Below are positions 12,256 to 23,900 of a DNA stretch of 64,000 nucleotides, in pieces (the first letter of the stretch is position 1; the number at the start of each line of letters is the position of its first letter). Made by a program: the position numbers and the translations under genes. Under the pieces are notes generated by a model that worked only from the letters and a program-made list of their open reading frames with translations, was not told where the DNA came from and made no database searches. The DNA comes from Panorpa germanica (lineage: Eukaryota > Arthropoda > Insecta > Mecoptera > Panorpidae): assembly GCA_963678705.1 (NCBI GenBank), contig OY783208.1, positions 62,001 to 126,000 of the forward strand, in the 5' to 3' direction.

Positions 12256-12810
12256 ATGGGCTTGTATCCCCATTTTTTAGTGGTCGATTTTTCAATTGTT
12301 GATTGAACTTGATGTTAATAAATGTGTATTGGCGTGTCTATTTTATTAAATATCTAAATATTGACGAAGATATAGTAATTAAAAATTTGAATTGTAGTTT
12401 TAGGACTAGAAATGGTCGGCTGTATTTGTATGACGTTAAGTCAGTTATTTGTTGAGTAGGTCAGTGCTGTGGTAATGTTTTGTAGCTGTTGGTAGTCAAA
12501 TAATCAAGTCAAGTCATAGAATAATAAGTTTTTATTTTATTTAACCCTGCTAAGGCAGACTTAATATTGAAATTTGATTGTTCCTTGAAATAGCTGTAAA
12601 TAATATTTGATATTTTGATATATAAATACATATAGCAGAGATTTATGAGCTTTAAGGTTGGCAACGGTTGTGATGTCACATGCACTTGGAATGTGTACAA
12701 CGTTGAATCCCTTTAATAATTAAAGAGACAAAATGACTTTTTTAATTGTTAATGTCTCCTAACATATAAGGACACTTTTATAGAAATTAAGACATAGGAC
12801 ACAAGCCCAT
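12256..12810 (-). mobile_element. MITE family A, copy 3
   Basis: Full-length copy in reverse orientation, from ATGGGCTTGTATCC to GGACACAAGCCCAT. Shares the interior blocks of the other family A copies. Confidence 0.85.
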
Positions 12811-12953
12811 TATCTTAGATTCCGAGTTCGCAATAATGACCTCCACATTCGCCAAACTTAAATTTAATGACTTCTCTATTTGGTCCATTTTAGAGGCTAA
12901 AGATTTAACAATGACATCTTAATAAATTTTAAGATTCTAATATGTTCATCTTA

Positions 12954-13167
12954 GGCATGTCGCACAATGCAAGCGTACTTAAGCTAGAACTCTCAAAGCA
13001 AGTAGACTCCTATGTTCTTTGCATTTGTCAAACTTGTGTACAGTAGGGTGTATTGGAGTTGTTTTGCACTAAGATCATTTATCATGAGAACAAACTTTTA
13101 TTTTCATTTTTAGCGATACACGTCCGGTCAAAATTCGCTGGTATAAGCTTGCAGTGTGCGACATGCC
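12954..13167. mobile_element. PIF/Harbinger-like MITE with TTA target duplication
   Basis: A 214-bp element with termini GGCATGTCGCACAATGCAAG and the reverse complement of AGCTTGCAGTGTGCGACATG, flanked by TTA on each side (12951-12953 and 13168-13170). A 3-bp TWA duplication plus a GG-starting inverted repeat is characteristic of PIF/Harbinger (Tourist-type) MITEs. No transposase. Confidence 0.8.
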
Positions 13168-13755
13168 TTATATTTAAAAAGGTGAACGCTTCGGGCTCGT
13201 TCACCTTGAGAAATAATTGATTGATTCAAATTCTATCATTTTTATATCAAAACTTGTTTTTCGTTTGCTTCGAAATGGGAATATTCACCTCCGCCGACAT
13301 GGCCCAAAGCTGCGGGCTATAAGCCTAGTGACTTTGTCTAGCTTGTGCCACAACTGTCTGGTGTAATATTTAGTAATTTATAGTTGTCTCATTTCAGGGA
13401 CAACCATGAAAACCTTGCGACATATTGGGCAAGGTCATTGGGCAATTAATTTTTACCTATTTGCTATTTTTAATTAAGTGTGAATCATATATATTTATTT
13501 TTGTTTTATGTTGAGCTAGAATATGGAAAATAATTCAGAAATGATCGTGACAACTATAAGAAATTCACGTTTTAAATAGCAATATCTCGATAACGAGGTG
13601 GTCAACGTGGTCGTTTTTAAATTAATTACGTTCATATGATTAGGTATTTAATCCAAGAATAATCCAGCAGAGTTTTATTATATAATTCTTTCTCTTTCTA
13701 ACATTATACGAGTACATTCAAAGCGATCGACAAAGAAACAATATTACGTGTAACA
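13168..13755. other. Gene-free DNA with a short hairpin
   Basis: A perfect 9-bp stem (AAGGTGAAC...GTTCACCTT, about 13189-13218) is visible. The stretch near 13560-13625 (TTTTAAATAGCAATATCTCG) recurs at about 33612-33650, marking a dispersed repeat. No gene. Confidence 0.45.
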
Positions 13756-14152
13756 AGTGGGCCATTAGTTAGTTTCTTTTTAATATGGTTGTTAAAATTA
13801 CACCGCTGATTATTTCTCAATGATTGTTGCTTTATTCGATAGAGTACACCTTCCGATTAATTATGGAAAACAATTTTAGTTAAATGGCTGCAGCGGCTTT
13901 CTTGGAAGTGCGCCATTATCTTAACGCGATTTTGAAGTGTGTAGTCGATTGTTTGTAAATCGTTGAATACGAATGAAAGTGGTCACTGTTGGAGTTCTTT
14001 TTTTAACATTTCCCCGCGGTATTTAAATTTAACGTTATACTTTTTCTATAGTGGAGGTTTCACACTATATATCTGTAAATATGTCAAGCGCGTCAGTGTT
14101 ACCAATATCGAAATAACACCCAGTTAAAAAAGAAACCAGCCGATGGCCCACT
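13756..14152. mobile_element. Inverted-repeat MITE (GTGGGCCAT termini)
   Basis: About 400 bp with termini AGTGGGCCATTAGTTAGTTT and the near reverse complement ending CCGATGGCCCACT; both reach a TTTTTAA/TTAAAAA run. No clear target duplication. Confidence 0.7.
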
Positions 14153-14377
14153 ATTTATTTATATAGGATTGATATCAGTATGCATATGGTATTAGTCGAC
14201 TGCATTCACTTATGTTCGGGTAACATCGGGTCCAGCTTCGGCGATACATCGGATCAGTGAACCTAATTGATTTATACCAAGTTATATATAAGGCAGTTAT
14301 ATAATTTAGTAGCAACTTTAATGTAAATAGCGAAATAGAAAAGCCGTTTTCATTGAATGATGTAAATAAAACTAGAT

Positions 14378-14529
14378 CAGTGGCGGATTTAGGAACCAAA
14401 GAGGCCCGGGCGCTACACAAAAATATAAAATAAATCTATTGGATTAGAACAGAAGTTAAATTCAATGTTATCCGATTAATAATTAGTTTTCTAAGGGCCC
14501 TGCGAGTACGCCCGCCTAATCCGCCACTG
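14378..14529. mobile_element. Small MITE with CAGTGGCGGATT termini
   Basis: About 150 bp, from CAGTGGCGGATTTAGG to CCTAATCCGCCACTG (inverted termini). This kind of terminus is widespread in animal DNA-transposon derivatives. The overlapping minus-strand open frame (14175-14420) is not a gene. Confidence 0.75.
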
Positions 14530-14846
14530 GCTGACATAGCTGAGGTACACTTTGTAACATAGGACTAGATATTACAATATTCACAAGGCCTTCCAGCGAA
14601 CTGAGCGCTGGAACAAATCGCCTGATGTACTGGAACAAATACCGCGTGATCTATTACGCATATATTCTAATGTGGTGTTCACAAATGCGTGTTCGTGTAC
14701 GATTATTCGCATGCGTTAACAACTTTGACATTAAAACAAACCCTACAATGCTCAGAACGTTTGTTGCCCATCATTAACAATTCTTGCCAAGTATTTATGT
14801 TGTAGTTTTTATTTTATTTATTATCGTTGTCTCTCTTTGTTTCACA

Positions 14847-14860
14847 TATATATAAATGGT
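14847..14860 (+). promoter_or_regulatory. Possible TATA box of FAR-2
   Basis: CATATATATAAATGG lies about 110 bp upstream of the FAR-2 start codon and is followed by a CT-rich TCTCTGTCTCTCTCAC stretch. A similar TATA plus TCTCTGTCT arrangement occurs at about 32100-32135 with no gene beside it, so this may be repeat sequence and not a specific promoter. Confidence 0.35.
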
Positions 14861-14963
14861 GTTGTCTCTGTCTCTCTCACGGAATACAAAATATTATCAT
14901 TTATAGTTTATGAGATATAGGAGTGATAATAAATATTGATTTTTTTGATTTATAGATTTCAAA

Positions 14964-17900
14964 ATGGAAAACATTCTCCACCCTGAAGAAGAGCCAAAGC
15001 GAACACCAGTCCAAAAATTTTATAAAGGGCAAAATGTGTTCATAACAGGAGGGACAGGATTTCTGGGCAAAAGTAAGGACAAATTGATATTCAATAAGTC
15101 AAATGCAGTCTTGTATTATAATGTCCCAGGTGTATGCTTATATGTATGTATTTATACAAAACGAGTTAAATATTTAAATTTTAAAATTCATGGACTTTTT
15201 TTTTAAAAAGAAAAATTATTGATTTCTTAATATTTTTTGATGCAGTTATATTCATTTATATTTAAGAAGACGAACTGCGTTAAAAAATTTGAAATATCTT
15301 AATTATTTTGGATTTTATAAGGGTTTCTAAAATTTCATGGACTTTTTTTTCAAAAAGAAAAATTATTGATTTCTCAATATTTTTTGATGCAGTTATATTC
15401 ATTTATATTTAAGAAAACGAACTGCCTTAAAAAATTTGAAATATCTTAATTATTTTGGATTTTATAAGGGTTTCTAAAAATTCATGGACTTTTTTTTTTA
15501 AAAGTAAAATTATTGATTTCTTAATATTTTTTGATGCAGTTATATTCATTTATATTTAAGAAGACGAACTGCGTTAAAAAATTTGAAATATCCTAATTAT
15601 TTTGGATTTTATAAGGGTTTCTAAAAATTCATGGACTTTTTTTTTTAAAAGTAAAATTATTGATTTCTTAATATTTTTTGATGCAGTTATATTCATTTAT
15701 ATTTAAGAAGACGAACTGCGTTAAAAAATTTGAAATATCCTAATTATTTTGGATTTTATAAGGGTTTCTAAAAATTCATGGACTTTTTTTTTAAAAAGAA
15801 AAATTATTGATTTCTCAATATTTTTTGATGCAGTTATATTCATTTATATTTAAGAAAACGAACTGCCTTAAAAAATTTGAAATATCTTAATTATTTTGGA
15901 TTTTATAAGGGTTTCTAAAAATTCATGGACTTTTTTTTTAAAAGTAAAATTATTGATTTCTTAATATTTTTTGATGCAGTTATATTCATTTATAATTAAG
16001 AAGACGAACTGCGTTAAAAAATTTGAAATATCTTAATTATTTTGGATTTTATAAGGGTTTCTAAAAATTCATGGACTTTTTTTTTAAAAAGAAAAATTAT
16101 TGATTTCTCAATATTTTTTGATGCAGTTATATTCATTTATATTTAAGAAGACGAACTGGATTAGAATTTTTTAAATATCTGAAATATTTTGGATTTTACA
16201 GGGGGTTCTAAAAATTCATAGACTTTTTTTTTAAAAAGAAAAATTATTGATTTCTTAATATTTCTTGATGCAGTTATATTCATTTATATTTAAGAAGATG
16301 AACTGCATTAGAATTTTTTTATTATCTTAAATATTTTGGATTTTATAGGGGGTTCTAAAAATTCATGGACTTTTTTTTTAAAAAGAAAAATTATTGATTT
16401 CTTAATATTTTTTGATGCAGTTATATTCATTTATATTTAAGAAGATGAACTGCATTAGAATTTTTTTAATATCTTAAATATTTTGGATTTTATAGGGGGT
16501 TCTAAAAATTCATGGACTTTTTTTTTAAAAAGAAAAATTATTGATTTCTTAATATTTTTTGATGCAGTTATATTCATTTATATTTAAGAAGACGAACTGC
16601 ATTAGAATTTTTTTTAAAACTTAAATATTTTGGATTTTATAGGGGGTTCTAAAAATTCATGGACTTTTTTTTTAAAAAAAAAATTATTGATTTCTTAATA
16701 TTTTTTGATGCAGTTATATTCATTTATATTTAAGAAGACGAACTGGATTAGAATTTTTTAAATATCTGAAATATTTTGGATTTTATAGGGGGTACTAAAA
16801 ATTCATGGACTTTTTTTTTAAAAAGAAAAATTATTGATTTCTCAATATTTTTTGATGCAGTTATATTCATTTATATTTAAGAAGACGAACTGCGTTAAAA
16901 CTTTTTTAATATCTTAAGTATTTTGGATTTTATAAGGGTTTCTAAAAATTCATGGACTTTTTTTTTAAAAAGAAAAATTATTGATTTCTTAATATTTTTT
17001 GATGCAGTTATATTCATTTATATTTAAGAAGACGAACTGCGTTAGAATTTTTTTAATATCTTAAATATTTTGGATTTTATAGGGGGTTCTAAAAATTCAT
17101 GGACTTTTTTTTTAAAAAGAAAAATTATTGATTTCTTAATATTTTTTGATGCAGTTATATTCATTTATATTTAAGAAGACGAACTGCGTTAGAATTTTTT
17201 TAATATCTTAAATATTTTGGATTTTATAGGGGGTTCTAAAAATTCATGGACTTTTTTTTTAAAAAGAAAAATTATTGATTTCTTAATATTTTTTGATGCA
17301 GTTATATTCATTTATATTTAAGAAGACGAACTGCGTTAGAATTTTTTTAATATCTTAAATATTTTGGATTTTATAGGGGGTTCTAAAAATTCATGGACTT
17401 TTTTTTTAAAAAGAAAAATTATTGATTTCTTAATATTTTTTGATGCAGTTATATTCATTTATATTTAAGAAGACGAACTGCGTTAAAACTTTTTTAATAT
17501 CTTAAGTATTTTGGATTTTATAAGGGTTTCTAAAAATTCATGGACTTTTTTTTTAAAAAGAAAAATTATTGATTTCTTAATATTTTTTGATGCAGTTATA
17601 TTCATTTATATTTAAGAAGACGAACTGCGTTAGAATTTTTTTAATATCTTAAATATTTTGGATTTTATAGGGGGTTCTAAAAATTCATGGACTTTTTTTT
17701 TAAAAAGAAAAAGTATTGATTTCTTAATATTTTTTGATGCAGTTATATTCATTTATATTTAAGAAAACGAACTGCGTTAAAAAATTTGAAATATCTTAAT
17801 TATTTTGGATTTTATAAGGGTTTCTAAAAATTCATGGACTTTTTTTTTCAAAAGAAAAATTATTGATTTCTCAAAATTTTTTGGTGCAGTTATATTCATT

Positions 17901-20900
17901 TATATTTAAGAAAACGAACTGCGTTAAAAAATTTGAAATATCCTAATTATTTTGGATTTTATAAGGGTTTCTAAAAATTCATGGACTTTTTTTTTAAAAA
18001 GAAAAATTATTGATTTCTCAATATTTTTTGATGCAGTTATATTTATTTATATTTAAGAAAACGAACTGCCTTAAAAAATTTGAAATATCTTAATTATTTT
18101 GGATTTTATAAGGGTTTCTAAAAATTCATGGACTTTTTTTTTTAAAAGTAAAATTATTGATTTCCTAATATTTTTTGATGCAGTTATATTCATTTATAAT
18201 TAAGAAGACGAACTGCGTTAAAAAATTTGAAATATCTCAACTATTTTAGATTTTATAAGGGGTTCCTTATCGCGTCCATGCATTTTTAGAAACCCTTATA
18301 AAATCCAAAATAGTTGAGATATTTTAGAAAATCTAACGCAGTTCGTCTTCTTAAATATAAATGAATATAACTGCATCAAAAAATATTAAGAAATCAATAA
18401 TTTTTCTTTTTAAAAAAAAAGTCCGTGAATTTTTAGAAACCCTTATAAAATCCAAGATAATTAAGATATTTCAAATTTTTTAACGCAGTTCGTCTTCTTA
18501 AATATAAATGTATATAACTGCATCAAAAAATATTAAGAAATCAATAATTTTTCTTTTTAAAAAAAAAGTCCATGAATTTTTAGAAACCCTTATAAAATCC
18601 AAAATAGTTGAGATATTTTAAAAAATTTAACGCAGTTCGTCTTCTTAAATATAAATGAATATAACTGCATCAAAAAATATTAAGAAATCAATAATTTTTC
18701 TTTTTAAAAAAAAAGTCCATGAATTTTTAGAAACCCTTATAAAATCCAAAATAGTTGAGATATTTTAAAAAATTTAACGCAGTTCGTCTTCTTAAATATA
18801 AATGAATATAACTGCATCAAAAAATATTAAGAAATTAATAATTTTTCTTTTTAAAAAAAAAGTCCATGAATTTTTAGAAACCCTTATAAAATCCAAGATA
18901 ATTAAGATATTTCAAATTTTTTAACGCAGTTCGTCTTCTTAAATATAAATGAATATAACTGCATCAAAAAATATTAAGAAATCAATAATTTTTCTTTTTA
19001 AAAAAAAAGTCCATGAATTTTTAGAAACCCTTATAAAATCCAAGATAATTAAGATATTTCAAATTTTTTAACGCAGTTCGTCTTCTTAAATATAAATGAA
19101 TTTAACTGCATCAAAAAATATTAAGAAATCAATAATTTTTCTTTTTAAAAAAAAAGTCCATGAATTTTTAGAAACCCTTATAAAATCCAAGATAATTAAG
19201 ATATTTCAAATTTTTTAACGCAGTTCGTCTTCTTAAATATAAATGAATATAACTGCATCAAAAAATATTAAGAAATCAATAATTTTTCTTTTTAAAAAAA
19301 AAGTCCATGAATTTTTAGAAACCCTTATAAAATCCAAGATAATTAAGATATTTCAAATTTTTTAACGCAGTTCGTCTTCTTAAATATAAATGTATATAAC
19401 TGCATCAAAAAATATTAAGAAATCAATAATTTTTCTTTTTAAAAAAAAAGTCCATGAATTTTTAGAAACCCTTATAAAATCCAAAATAGTTGAGATATTT
19501 TAAAAAATTTAACGCAGTTCGCCTTCTTAAATATAAATGAATATAACTGCATCAAAAAATATTAAGAAATCAATAATTTTTCTTTTTAAAAAAAAAGTCC
19601 ATGAATTTTTAGAAACCCTTATAAAATCCAAAATAGTTGAGATATTTTAAAAAATTTAACGCAGTTCGTCTTCTTAAATATAAATGAATATAACTGCATC
19701 AAAAAATATTAAGAAATCAATAATTTTTCTTTTTAAAGAAAAAGTCCATGAATTTTTAGAAACCCTTATAAAATCCAAGATAATTAAGATATTTCAAATT
19801 TTTTAACGCAGTTCGTCTTCTTAAATATAAATGAATATAACTGCATCAAAAAATATTAAGAAATCAATAATTTTTCTTTTTAAATAAAAAGTCCATGAAT
19901 TTTTAGAAACCCTTATAAAATCCAAGATAATTAAGATATTTCAAATTTTTTAACGCAGTTCGTCTTCTTAAATATAAATGAATATAACTGCATCAAAAAA
20001 TATTAAGAAATCAATAATTTTTCTTTTTAAATAAAAAGTCCATGAATTTTTAGAAACCCTTATAAAATCCAAGATAATTAAGATATTTCAAATTTTTTAA
20101 CGCAGTTCGTCTTCTTAAATATAAATGAATATAACTGCATCAAAAAATATTAAGAAATCAATAATTTTTCTTTTTAAAAAAAAAGTCCATGAATTTTTAG
20201 AAACCCTTATAAAATCCAAAATAGTTGAGATATTTTAAAAAATTTAACGCAGTTCGCCTTCTTAAATATAAATGAATATAACTGCATCAAAAAATATTAA
20301 GAAATCAATAATTTTTCTTTTTAAAAAAAAAGTCCATGAATTTTTAGAAACCCTTATAAAATCCAAAATAGTTGAGATATTTTAAAAAATTTAACGCAGT
20401 TCGTCTTCTTAAATATAAATGAATATAACTGCATCAAAAAATATTAAGAAATCAATAATTTTTCTTTTTAAAGAAAAAGTCCATGAATTTTTAGAAACCC
20501 TTATAAAATCCAAGATAATTAAGATATTTCAAATTTTTTAACGCAGTTCGTCTTCTTAAATATAAATGAATATAACTGCATCAAAAAATATTAAGAAATC
20601 AATAATTTTTCTTTTTAAATAAAAAGTCCATGAATTTTTAGAAACCCTTATAAAATCCAAGATAATTAAGATATTTCAAATTTTTTAACGCAGTTCGTCT
20701 TCTTAAATATAAATGAATATAACTGCATCAAAAAATATTAAGAAATCAATAATTTTTCTTTTTAAAAAAAAAGTCCATGAATTTTTAGAAACCCTTATTA
20801 AATCCAAAATAGTTGAGATATTTTAAAAAATTTAACGCAGTTCGTCTTCTTAAATATAAATGAATATAACTGCATCAAAAAATATTAAGAAATCAATAAT

Positions 20901-23900
20901 TTTTCTTTTTAAAAAAAAAGTCCATGAATTTTTAGAAACCCTTATAAAATCCAAGATAATTAAGATATTTCAAATTTTTCAACGCAGTTCGTCTTCTTAA
21001 ATATAAATGAATATAACTGCATCAAAAAATATTAAGAAATCAATAATTTTTCTTTTTAAAAAAAAAGTCCATGAATTTTTAGAAACCCTTATAAAATCCA
21101 AAATAGTTGAGATATTTTAAAAAATTTAACGCAGTTCGTCTTCTTAAATATAAATGAATATAACTGCATCAAAAAATATTAAGAAATCAATAATTTTTCT
21201 TTTTAAAGAAAAAGTCCATGAATTTTTAGAAACATTTATAAAATCCAAGATAATTAAGATATTTCAAATTTTTTAACGCAGTTCGTCTTCTTAAATATAA
21301 ATGAATATAACTGCATCAAAAAATATTAAGAAATCAATAATTTTTCTTTTTAAAAAAAAAGTCCATGAATTTTTAGAAACCCTTATAAAATCCAAGATAA
21401 TTAAGATATTTCAAATTTTTTAACGCAGTTCGTCTTCTTAAATATAAATGAATATAACTGCATCAAAAAATATTAAGAAATCAATAATTTTTCTTTTTAA
21501 AGAAAAAGTCCATGAATTTTTAGAAACATTTATAAAATCCAAGATAATTAAGATATTTCAAATTTTTTAACGCAGTTCGTCTTCTTAAATATAAATGAAT
21601 ATAACTGCATCAAAAAATATTAAGAAATCAATAATTCTTCTTTTTTTAAAAAAAAGTCCATACATTTTTAGAACCCCCTATAAACTCCAAAATAGTTGAG
21701 ATATTTAAAAAAATTTAACGCAGTTCGTCTTCTTAAATATAAATGAATATAACTGCATCAAAAAATATTAAGAAATCAATAATTTTTCTATTTGAAATTT
21801 ATAATTATTTTACTTTAATTTCTTTTCAGTTTTAATTGAAAAATTGTTACGCTCCTGTGACGTTGAGAATATTTATATGCTGGTACGATCCAAGAAAGGA
21901 AAAGATATTTATTCGAGGTTGGATTATATTTTTGATGACACGGTAAGTAAATTGATTGTTAATAAAAATATATACTTTGTGTAAAGAAATATGTGAACCA
22001 CGTGCCTTAATTTATATAAAAGTGTACTACATATTGATTAAGTTGGCTACCAGGACCTCAAATGTCTAATTAGTTTTTAATAACTCGGTATATTTTAGAA
22101 GATACAGCTAATTATAAATAGGTGTTATTTGTATTGCAGAACATTCAGGCGTACTAGATGCCCATAAATTGAAAGTTAAATATATTTTTCAATAATTTAT
22201 GGACATGTACTGCGCCTGAATTGACAGCAACACAAATCACACGACGAATTATTATAAGGAATTTTCTATTTCAATTAATTTGTTTCAGATTTTCGATCTT
22301 ATGAAGAAAGAGGTCCCGAAATTTCGTCACAAAATTCATGGAATTCCTGGAGATTGTGCATTACCAGCAATGGGACTAAAAAGCTCCGATCAAGAGATGT
22401 TAAAATCTGAGGTAAACATTTAAAAACGAATTTAAATTTACCGCTAAATTTGTTAGTGTAGTTGTCAACTTTAGAGCGGTGTAGCACAATACGTATCAGA
22501 CATAGAAAGAAATGTTGTATGCACAAATTGTAGGAAATTGAGTCTTCTATCAGATTGATAATAAGTTGCGAGTAGAGTATAAGTTTTACGTAAAAAATTA
22601 CGGAAATAGTGCATAAGGTCTGTGTTCTTCTGTAGTAATAATAACCTGCAGTGAATATGACGTTGTTCCTTTCCCCCTCTACGTGCAGTAGTCGACCTTA
22701 TAGTCTTATTTCAATAAGGACTTGTTTTTATATTAAATAATATTGCTAGATATTAAAAGAAAATTGATATAAAAAATTAGGAAGTAGAATTCTAAAGCTA
22801 GACGCATACTAGAGACAATACTGTCTTCAGATAGTCTGTGCGATAGTCGTATACTTTAAAATATATTTATTATATTATTTGATTGTAGGCACTACATTCT
22901 TTCGCCTTAAATCATTAAATTACATATAGTAGAAAAAATAAAAAATACGTTTAGAGTGGACTGAATTCATAGTCTGTTATATAGAGAGTCGTTATATCGA
23001 ATTATTGCTTTATCGAAGTATAATATTTTTCGTATTTCTTCAGGTGAATATCGTCTTCCATGTTGCAGCCACTGTTCGTTTTGATGAGCACATTAAATTA
23101 GCTACTGCAATCAACGTCCAATCTACTAAAGATGTTCTTGAGTTGTGCAAAGAAATGAAAAACTTGAAGAGCGTCATCTATGTGTCCACGGCTTACGCAA
23201 ATTGTCACATGCCGGAAATAAAGGAAGAGTTTTACGAGCCGCCAATGGACGCTACAAAAATGTTGTCATTTGTTGGGGCCGCCTCTGAAAAACTTATCGA
23301 TGATATAACGCCCATGTAAGCTATTTTATCAAATTTCAATTGTAGTTTTAGCGCTAGAAATGTCGGCCATATTTATGACGTAACATGTTTTGTAGCTGTT
23401 GGTAGTCCTGTGTATCTAGTACGAAAAGAATAATAAGTTTTCATTTTATTTAACCCTGTTACGGCAGACATAATATTGAAACTTTATTGTTCCTTGAAAT
23501 AGCTGTAAATAATATTTGATATTTTGATATATAAATACATATAGGCTGTAAACTTGTCAGAGTTCTGTCATGAATATGCTTTCTCTTTTACGCTCTCTTG
23601 TGTAAGAGAGAGATAAAAATAATAAAAAGTATCTCTAAAAGAGAGTGAAATTACAAATAAAAGGAGATCGTATTCCAGAAAATGAATAATGTTAGGCTAC
23701 ATTTTACTCCCTTACTAAAACTAATTAAGCGTTTGAAACATTCTCGCATAATATGATGACTAATATGTCGTAAATATTTAATTTAAAATATATTTTAATT
23801 TGAATGAAACTACCCAATTAATATTTCAAGTTCCTTGTACTTAAAAACACGTTAAAAAAATAATTGCAATAAAAACTCAACACGTGAAATGAATGATTGT

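Noticed and set aside
15160..21795. CRISPR-like or LTR structure
   Set aside because: Repeats are contiguous 147-bp satellite monomers without unique spacers, and no LTR, primer-binding site or retroviral domains were seen.
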